Shown here piece by piece: positions 6,841 to 11,870 of a stretch of 11,870 nt of DNA (positions are counted from its first letter, which is position 1; every line of letters starts with the position of its first letter). The notes beneath the pieces are model-generated. The model saw only the letters and a program-made list of their open reading frames with translations. It did no database searches and was not told the DNA's origin. This DNA comes from Gammaproteobacteria bacterium UBA6968. Lineage in GTDB: Bacteria > Pseudomonadota > Gammaproteobacteria > Pseudomonadales > Azotimanducaceae. Both the position numbers and the translations under genes were made by a program. Where the stretch lies: NCBI GenBank assembly GCA_002450255.1, contig DJYW01000164.1, forward strand, positions 1 to 11,870, given 5' to 3'.

Positions 6841-8874
6841 TTAAACTAAGAGCGGTGCAATCACCAAGCTAACGATTGCCATAACGTTGATCAAGATGTT
6901 CATAGCAGGGCCGGAGGTGTCTTTGAACGGGTCACCGACGGTATCACCAACAACGGCTGCGGCGTGAACGTCGGAACCTTTACCACCAAGGTTGCCTTTC
7001 TCGACGTACTTTTTAGCGTTGTCCCACGCACCGCCAGCGTTTGCCATGGTTAGTGCTAGGAGTACACAACCAAGCAGTGCGCCGCCCAAAGTACCGCCTA
7101 AAGCTTCTGCACCCAGCAGGAAACCGACCAATATGGGTACAGCGACGGCTATAACACCGGGAATAATCATGCGTCGCAGAGCCGCGCTGGTGGCAATATC
7201 AACGCACTTGGCGTTGTCCGGCTCAGCGGTGCCTTCCATCAAACCTGGGATTTCGCGGAATTGTCTGCGAATCTCTTCGATCATGTCCATCGCCGCATCA
7301 CCTACCGCGGTCATGGTCATACTGGCGATAAGGAATGGCACCAGGCCACCGATAAACAAGCCAATCAGTACCATCGGATCGCCGATGTGCAGAATAAACT
7401 CTCCACCTCGTTCGTTGGAAACGGTTTCTACAAAAGCGGCAATGATTGCCAAGGCTGCTAAAGCGGCGGCGCCAATAGCAAAACCCTTACCCATGGCTGC
7501 TGTGGTGTTACCTAGTTCGTCTAACGAGTCAGTAATGGCGCGAGTGTCTTCGCCTAAGCCGCCCATTTCAGCAATGCCGCCCGCGTTGTCGGCGACGGGT
7601 CCGTAGGCGTCGACTGCCATGGTCATACCAACTGTTGCGAGTAGTCCTACTGCCGCAATACCAACACCGTACAAGCCGGCCAATTCGGTTGAGCCGTAAA
7701 TGATCACGCAGATGATCAGGAGCGGTATCACAACACTCTGCATGCCGACTGCCAAACCAGTAATCATAACGGTTGCAGGACCGGTCTTACCGGATTCTGC
7801 GATGTTTACCACAGGCGTTGAAGAGGTGTAGTACTCAGTGATTAAACCAATACCAACACCGCCGGCTGCGCCAAGAAAAATAGCCCACCAGATATTGGCG
7901 CTAACGCCCATATTGCTGAGCAAAAGATAAGCGGCGGCAAGGAACATAATAGGTGAGGCGATCATGCCGATACGCAGCGCGAGTGCAGGGTTTGCGCCTG
8001 ACGCGCTGCGTACAATTCCAATACCGATAATAGAGGCGATCAGCCCGGTAGAAGAAAGTGCTAGCGGCAAGAACATTAGCGTAGAACGGGCGTCGCCTTC
8101 ACTTGCGCCAGGAACCAGCATGGACAGCGAAGCAACGGCCAAGGTAGATGCGATCGCGATAGAAGCGATCATGGAACCGCAGTAGGATTCAAAAATGTCT
8201 GAACCCATGCCTGCAACATCACCAACATTGTCGCCAACGTTGTCTGCAATTACCCCTGGGTTACGTGGGTCATCTTCTGGAATGCCTTGCTCGATCTTTC
8301 CGACCAAGTCAGCACCGACATCTGCACTCTTAGTATAAATGCCACCGCCCACGCGAGAAAACAATGCGACAACTGATGCGCCCATGCCGAAACCATGAAT
8401 ATGGTGTGCTGTGTGCGGATCGCCGCCAAGGAAGTAATACACCAAACCAAGACCAATTAGGCCGAGCGAGGCGACGGCGAGACCCATAATAGAGCCGCCG
8501 AAGAACGCAACGGACAATGCCGCAGCTTGGCCCTGCGTGTGTGCGGCATTGGTTGTACGCACGTTAGCCTGAGTTGCCGTGTACATTCCAAACCAACCAG
8601 CAAACGCGGATGACAGCGCGCCGGCGACGAAGGCCATAGCCGTATATTGACCGAGTTCCGATACGGCGATGCCGATGACCAAAATGCCTGCAAACAACGC
8701 CAACATGGTGTATTCGCGTCGCATGAATACCATGGCGCCTTCATGAATCGCGTCAGCAATTTTTTGTAGTTCCGCAGAACCTGCGTCATAACTACGAACA
8801 ATGCCGTAAATAATTAACGCGGTTACCAGACCAACAACGCCTAGTAACGGTGGGAGATACGAAAGATCGGTCAT
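6841..8874 (-). CDS. hppA: Membrane-bound, K+-stimulated-type pyrophosphatase ion pump
   Basis: This integral inner-membrane enzyme couples PPi hydrolysis to H+ or Na+ export and may run in reverse. It has 677 residues with about 15-16 hydrophobic helices, as expected for the family. Substrate and Mg2+ motifs are GGGIYTK (176-182), DVGADLVGK (185-193), DNVGDNVGD (211-219) and, near the C-terminus, the conserved segments around [29 protein letters not shown] and GPAMNILI. Ala459 in GNTTAAMGK marks the K+-dependent subfamily, because K+-independent pumps have Lys there. Glu229 in SDIFESY lies at the site where Na+-type pumps carry their gating Glu, so the transported ion cannot be fixed from sequence. 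ATG 8874 has GGGGA upstream. A longer frame to 8967 would add a non-conserved tail. The gene has its own candidate promoter and converges with the PPi-PFK gene. Confidence 0.96.
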   Translation of the reverse strand: MTDLSYLPPLLGVVGLVTALIIYGIVRSYDAGSAELQKIADAIHEGAMVFMRREYTMLALFAGILVIGIAVSELGQYTAMAFVAGALSSAFAGWFGMYTATQANVRTTNAAHTQGQAAALSVAFFGGSIMGLAVASLGLIGLGLVYYFLGGDPHTAHHIHGFGMGASVVALFSRVGGGIYTKSADVGADLVGKIEQGIPEDDPRNPGVIADNVGDNVGDVAGMGSDIFESYCGSMIASIAIASTLAVASLSMLVPGASEGDARSTLMFLPLALSSTGLIASIIGIGIVRSASGANPALALRIGMIASPIMFLAAAYLLLSNMGVSANIWWAIFLGAAGGVGIGLITEYYTSSTPVVNIAESGKTGPATVMITGLAVGMQSVVIPLLIICVIIYGSTELAGLYGVGIAAVGLLATVGMTMAVDAYGPVADNAGGIAEMGGLGEDTRAITDSLDELGNTTAAMGKGFAIGAAALAALAIIAAFVETVSNERGGEFILHIGDPMVLIGLFIGGLVPFLIASMTMTAVGDAAMDMIEEIRRQFREIPGLMEGTAEPDNAKCVDIATSAALRRMIIPGVIAVAVPILVGFLLGAEALGGTLGGALLGCVLLALTMANAGGAWDNAKKYVEKGNLGGKGSDVHAAAVVGDTVGDPFKDTSGPAMNILINVMAIVSLVIAPLLV

Positions 8875-8996
8875 TTGGTTCCCCAACTGGTTGGATGTAA
8901 TCGTCGTGCGGGACGGACGGTTAGCAGCATAACAAGACGGACCTGAAAACCAGATCAGGACCGGCAAAACCAGCTAAGCTCCACCCCATATGGACT

Positions 8997-9033
8997 CAAG
9001 CGGCGCGTATCATACCAAGGTCGACGCCGCTTG
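8997..9033. promoter_or_regulatory. Perfect 9-bp inverted repeat enclosing the putative hppA promoter
   Basis: CAAGCGGCG (8997-9005) and CGCCGCTTG (9025-9033) are exact reverse complements separated by 19 bases. The spacer contains the candidate -10 element of hppA. Neither side has a T-tract, so it is not a typical terminator. It could be an operator or an RNA hairpin at the 5' end of the hppA leader. The geometry is seen directly and the function is inferred. Confidence 0.4.
9009..9017 (-). promoter_or_regulatory. hppA: Candidate extended -10 promoter for hppA
   Basis: Read on the minus strand, the sequence is TGGTATGAT: a TGn extension followed by TATGAT, which matches the -10 consensus at five of six positions. 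No good -35 lies 16-18 bases upstream (TGGCAA is the best), as is common with extended -10 promoters. The start would fall near 9002, giving a leader of about 128 bases before the ATG at 8874. Confidence 0.35.
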
Positions 9034-9103
9034 CCATGCTAAAACCCTGTTTCAGGCCACAAGTTATAGCCATTTTTTGCGGATAATGAGAATGTGCGGC
9101 GGG

Positions 9104-10171
9104 TTAGCCCTGTTCTAGCAAACTACGTAGGTCGATGATGGCAGCATTGGCTCGAGAAACGTGGGAGGCCATCACCAAAGAGTGATTTGCGAGGAGGCCA
9201 AAACCGTCACCATTTAAAATCATTGGACTCCAAACGGTATCTTGGGTGGGCTCTAATTCACGGATGATCTGCCGCAGCGAAACCCGCGCCGCTTTTTTGT
9301 CGAGCACGTCACCAAAGTCATGTTCTATGGCTTTCAGCATATGTATCAGAGCCCAGTTAAAACCGCGCGCTTCGTAAAACACGTTGTCGATTAGCAGCCA
9401 GGGTGTTTTCACAAAATTGTCTTCCGGCCCTACCGTGGCCTGGCTAGCCGCATTGTCGCCGGCCAAGTCCAGATTTAACTGACGTTTACCAACGCTGGCA
9501 GACAGCCGTTGCGACAGACTGCCAAGCCGCGTCTCCATAGCCGCAAGCCACTGCTGCAAGTTGTCGGCGCGCGCATAAAACTGGGTGCCGGCTTGATTGG
9601 GGTCGGTGAGACTTTGCTGATAAGCCAGAAAAAATTCGATGCCGCTGCGATATTCGTCTTCCGTTCGCGGCAAGATCCAGGAGTTATTGTCAAAGAAGAA
9701 TTTGCTTTCAGCCTCGGCCAAATCCTTATTTTCTGCAGATTGGCTTTGCGACCGGGAAAAGTCATTGCGATAAACTCGCGCGGTGTCGCGTAACAAGGTC
9801 AGCACGCCGAATTCCCACTCGGGCATGTTGTCCATCCATACCCCTGGCGGAAAAATATCGTTGGTTATGTAGCCGCCTCGCTTATGCACCAAAGTGTCGG
9901 CTATTCCAATGAAGGCTGTGGTGGTGGTAAAGCCGGTGACCAGCGCAACACCCTGCGTCTGGGCTGCCGCTCGCGCTTTGGCGTGCACGTCAAAGCCTGC
10001 GGGCTCGGTGTTCCACCACCACCCCAAGAATAGGATCAGCCCGCTATATGCGACGAGCACGCCACCGCCTATGGACGCGGCGAAACGGGACGACCGTGGT
10101 GGCGTTAAGCCATCCTCCGAGTTCTCGTCACCGCCTTGTTTGCGCCAAAATTGCCAGCCTTTGATTTGCAT
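9104..10171 (-). CDS. DUF2333 family inner-membrane protein
   Basis: This protein of 355 residues matches DUF2333, a proteobacterial family with no established function. A short charged cytoplasmic N-terminus is followed by one membrane helix (about 30-53, ending in GWWW) and a large, probably periplasmic domain. Typical family segments are visible: GGYITNDIFPPGVWMDNMPEWEFG (99-122), RNDFSRSQSQS (135-145), FDNNSWILPRTEDEYR (160-175), DPNQAGTQFYARADNL (190-205) and GSLSQRLSASVG (217-228). ATG 10171 is chosen, with AAGGA about 11 bases upstream. A GTG at 10192 would add seven residues. It lies about 70 bases after the copper-chaperone lipoprotein on the same strand and is probably the last gene of that run. 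No hairpin terminator follows its stop. The sequence does not show a role in copper handling. Confidence 0.88.
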   Translation of the reverse strand: MQIKGWQFWRKQGGDENSEDGLTPPRSSRFAASIGGGVLVAYSGLILFLGWWWNTEPAGFDVHAKARAAAQTQGVALVTGFTTTTAFIGIADTLVHKRGGYITNDIFPPGVWMDNMPEWEFGVLTLLRDTARVYRNDFSRSQSQSAENKDLAEAESKFFFDNNSWILPRTEDEYRSGIEFFLAYQQSLTDPNQAGTQFYARADNLQQWLAAMETRLGSLSQRLSASVGKRQLNLDLAGDNAASQATVGPEDNFVKTPWLLIDNVFYEARGFNWALIHMLKAIEHDFGDVLDKKAARVSLRQIIRELEPTQDTVWSPMILNGDGFGLLANHSLVMASHVSRANAAIIDLRSLLEQG

Positions 10172-10238
10172 GAGTCGCCATGTCCTTAACACGTGAGGGA
10201 AGCATTATGGCCTGCTCGCATCGGATGAAAAGCCCGCA

Positions 10239-10970
10239 TTAGCGATCACCGGACGAACGGGGAACCAGCTTTTGGATACCAAAGCTGACCGGCAGTGTAA
10301 ACGCTGTCCCGTTAGCGTCTCGAAGATGCAGCGTGACCGGGGCGGGATTCGGCAGCTCGCCGTCTAAAGCGACCATCAAATGCAGGCCGCCGCTCTTGAA
10401 TTTGACTTCTCCCCCCGCGGGGATTGTGACTGCTGAGACCGAGCGCATACGCATAGTCTCTCCGTCCATTGCCAAAGTGTGCATTGAGATGTCTGGACTA
10501 AACTCAGCCCTCACTTCAATAAGTTCCAGGTCCTGTGCCGAGACGTTACGCAGGGTCATGTAGCCTGCAGTCATGGTTTGGCCGGGGATGGCTTCGCGCA
10601 TGCTTGGGAGGGAGACTTGCAGTCCCTTTGCTTGCGAAATATTTGCCGGCGATCTCATTTCGTTGAAACTAGTCGCTTGCGCTGCGGGTGTCTGGGACGC
10701 ATCGTTCGCGACGGTCTCAACATCTCCAGCGTGATGCATTTCCGACATTTCTGGTGTGGCCGCGCTACCTGATCGTGCAACATGTTCACTGTTTTCATCA
10801 TTCTTAGTGTCGCATCCGTTAAGCAAAAGGCAGGCCGTGAGTAAACACAACAAGCGGCGGAGCTGGGCTAGCTTCGGAAACCTTATCCGCACCCGACTGG
10901 TAAGGCCTAAAAACGGGTGGGCGGTCTGATGGATTTTTGCTGCGGCGTATTTGTTTCTTAGTCTGTGCAT
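10239..10970 (-). CDS. PCu(A)C-type periplasmic copper chaperone, lipoprotein
   Basis: The C-terminal domain (about 117-230) is a PCu(A)C copper-binding domain, a family that binds Cu(I) in the periplasm and helps deliver it for cytochrome oxidase CuA assembly. The metal motif H-X10-M-X21-H-X-M is intact: His164, Met175, His197 and Met199. Before it come a hydrophobic segment with lipobox LLNGC (Cys53), so the mature protein should be anchored by lipid, and a polar linker (54-115) containing the His/Met cluster PEMSEMHH (73-80). The ATG at 10970 gives an unusually long 35-residue region before the signal core. A GTG at 10892 would give a normal lipoprotein signal but lacks a clear ribosome binding site. 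The 5' end overlaps the upstream lipoprotein gene by 13 bases. No cytochrome oxidase genes are visible here. Confidence 0.88.
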   Translation of the reverse strand: MHRLRNKYAAAKIHQTAHPFLGLTSRVRIRFPKLAQLRRLLCLLTACLLLNGCDTKNDENSEHVARSGSAATPEMSEMHHAGDVETVANDASQTPAAQATSFNEMRSPANISQAKGLQVSLPSMREAIPGQTMTAGYMTLRNVSAQDLELIEVRAEFSPDISMHTLAMDGETMRMRSVSAVTIPAGGEVKFKSGGLHLMVALDGELPNPAPVTLHLRDANGTAFTLPVSFGIQKLVPRSSGDR

Positions 10971-11626
10971 ATCTGCTCTATGTGGCTCGGGCGGGCAATG
11001 GTTATCTGGGCGATTGGTCGAGTATCACCCTGGGCATTCTTTATCTGGTCGTAAACCCAACGGCCTTGCGCATCGTTGGGTGCGGCGATGATATAGCGAC
11101 AGTTGCCGGAGCCGCTATCGACCAAGTCAGTGATTTGTGCGGCGACGCGAAACCCCTGACTACGCAGGTCTGCACCGCTAAATTTAATACGCTTAATATT
11201 TGCGTTAGAGAGCAGGGCAACTTGCGCGGCTGTGGGTTGGATCGCCGGATGTTGCGGGTCGATAAGCTGGGCTCGGGCGAGCATAGAGCGTGATCGCGCA
11301 AATTGACGCCGCTCCAAAGCACTTATCGCGTTGCTGACAAAGTGCTCGACGATTTGTTCAATGCCACGTTGCGCGGGTTCAAACGTCGGATTCAATTCTA
11401 AAATTTGTTGGTAATAAAACAGCGCGCTGCTGGCTTCTGGATAGGTCAGGTCGCCGGCCTGATAGGCTAGCTGAGCTTGCGTGAGCAAATCCTGGATGCG
11501 TGTTTTGGTTATGGCTTCTATATCCTCCTGAGGCGCTGGAGCCGCAGGCGCGGGCATCTGGCAGGCGCTCAATATGAGTGGGCCAATTACGACGAAGATC
11601 AGAAACAACAAACGCGGACTAAACAT
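10958..11626 (-). CDS. Lipoprotein with TPR-like helical region
   Basis: This protein of 222 residues starts with a clear lipoprotein signal (MFSPRLLFLIFVVIG, lipobox LSAC, Cys22) followed by an Ala/Pro-rich linker. Residues about 45-125 are helical with TPR-like spacing: AQLAYQAGDLTYPEASSALFYYQQILELNP, then a second unit AISALERRQFARSRSMLARAQLIDPQHP. TPR domains usually bind partner proteins. The C-terminal part (about 140-222) is a mixed region with two cysteines (NCRYII and EQICTD) that could pair as a disulfide in the periplasm. I do not recognise a specific family. It overlaps the copper-chaperone gene by 13 bases, which suggests translational coupling, and leads the three-gene minus-strand run. 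No strong ribosome binding site precedes the ATG. Confidence 0.8.
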   Translation of the reverse strand: MFSPRLLFLIFVVIGPLILSACQMPAPAAPAPQEDIEAITKTRIQDLLTQAQLAYQAGDLTYPEASSALFYYQQILELNPTFEPAQRGIEQIVEHFVSNAISALERRQFARSRSMLARAQLIDPQHPAIQPTAAQVALLSNANIKRIKFSGADLRSQGFRVAAQITDLVDSGSGNCRYIIAAPNDAQGRWVYDQIKNAQGDTRPIAQITIARPSHIEQICTD

Positions 11627-11648
11627 GGCGCTAAATTAACAAATTTAT

Positions 11649-11661
11649 GCGAAATTTTCGC
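11649..11661. promoter_or_regulatory. Small palindrome upstream of the TPR lipoprotein gene
   Basis: GCGAAA and TTTCGC flank a single T, forming a perfect 6-1-6 palindrome in AT-rich sequence, 23 bases upstream of the start at 11626. It could be an operator for the three-gene run or a chance palindrome. No regulator family is assigned. Confidence 0.2.
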
Positions 11662-11710
11662 TGATTGGATGTCACCATCAGGCGTGCACGCGCTCGATAA
11701 TTCAGTGCCG

Positions 11711-11736
11711 TCAATAAAAACGGAGCCATAGCTCCG
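11711..11736 (-). terminator. Rho-independent terminator of a minus-strand gene beyond the right edge
   Basis: CGGAGC (11721-11726) and GCTCCG (11731-11736) form a perfect 6-bp stem with a CATA loop. On the minus strand the stem is followed by TTTTTATT, the layout of an intrinsic terminator. It ends transcription coming from the right, from a gene whose body lies outside the window, and isolates the lipoprotein run. On the plus strand there is no T-tract after the stem. Confidence 0.7.
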
Positions 11737-11830
11737 GTCTAACTTTGGCTTTGCATTCGGACTTCGAGCTACGCATCGCGAGATAAAGGAGAATGCCTAT
11801 CTGATCAGCCTGAGGCATGCCACAATTATC

Positions 11831-11855
11831 AACCGAACCGAACCGAACCGAACCG
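11831..11855. repeat. Tandem AACCG pentanucleotide repeat, five units
   Basis: Five exact head-to-tail copies of AACCG lie 15 bases from the window end and are followed by GGGGCCAACCTAACC. Repeat units of five bases can change copy number by slippage. The rest of 11627-11870 holds only the terminator and a small palindrome, and no recognisable gene. Confidence 0.85.
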
Positions 11856-11870
11856 GGGGCCAACCTAACC

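Noticed and set aside
6992..7606. Long plus-strand open frame of 204 codons opposite hppA.
   Set aside because: It is antisense to a strongly conserved gene, its composition is low-complexity (Pro, Ala, Ser, Ile), and it has no family features.
9082..9094. GATAATGAGAATG, resembling two of the three hexamers of a Fur box.
   Set aside because: The third hexamer does not match, and the site lies about 70 bases upstream of the putative hppA promoter, far from a normal repressor position.
11786..11804. AAGGAG followed by ATG CCT ATC TGA, a three-codon mini-frame.
   Set aside because: The spacing from AAGGAG to ATG is only one base and the frame stops at once. A leader or attenuator role has no further support.
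11711..11870. Minus-strand frame open from the right edge to TGA at 11711-11713, about 52 codons.
   Set aside because: It reads straight through the terminator hairpin and its T-tract, and its residues resemble no known protein. The hairpin is better explained as the terminator of a gene further right.

Overview
The window reads as chromosomal DNA of a Gram-negative gammaproteobacterium-like organism. The evidence is a murein-recycling ligase (Mpl), a DUF2333 inner-membrane protein, two lipoproteins with standard lipoboxes, and moderate GC content. No tRNA, rRNA, CRISPR array, transposase or phage gene was seen, and no species can be named from this sequence alone.

Layout, left to right. (1) The left edge holds the end of a probable membrane protein (+), facing an unrecognised small gene (-, 269-646). 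(2) A complete acyl-CoA dehydrogenase of the DmdC-like family (+, 819-2552) stands alone. (3) mpl (2694-4124) and a small multi-pass membrane protein (4148-4636) form a two-gene minus-strand unit. (4) A PPi-dependent phosphofructokinase (+, 4765-6096) diverges from that unit and is followed by a small six-cysteine exported protein (6205-6690). (5) A strong bidirectional terminator (6744-6773) separates these from a convergent membrane pyrophosphatase, hppA (-, 6841-8874). The leader region of hppA carries a perfect 9-bp inverted repeat around a candidate extended -10 promoter. (6) A minus-strand run follows: a TPR-like lipoprotein (10958-11626), a PCu(A)C copper-chaperone lipoprotein (10239-10970, overlapping by 13 bp) and a DUF2333 protein (9104-10171). 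(7) The right edge holds a minus-strand terminator for a gene outside the window and five tandem AACCG units.

The clearest functional theme is pyrophosphate. PPi-PFK makes the fructose-6-phosphate to fructose-1,6-bisphosphate step reversible and consumes or makes PPi, while the membrane PPase couples PPi hydrolysis or synthesis to an ion gradient. The two genes lie within 0.75 kb of each other. Related methanotrophs also link these genes, but here they are convergent instead of co-directional. The pump combines the alanine marker of K+-stimulated enzymes with a Glu position like that of Na+-type pumps, so its coupling ion is open. I found no clear new defence or mobile system. The best second-look items are the PPi module, the hppA leader palindrome, the six-cysteine protein, the His/Met-rich linker of the copper chaperone and the AACCG repeat.
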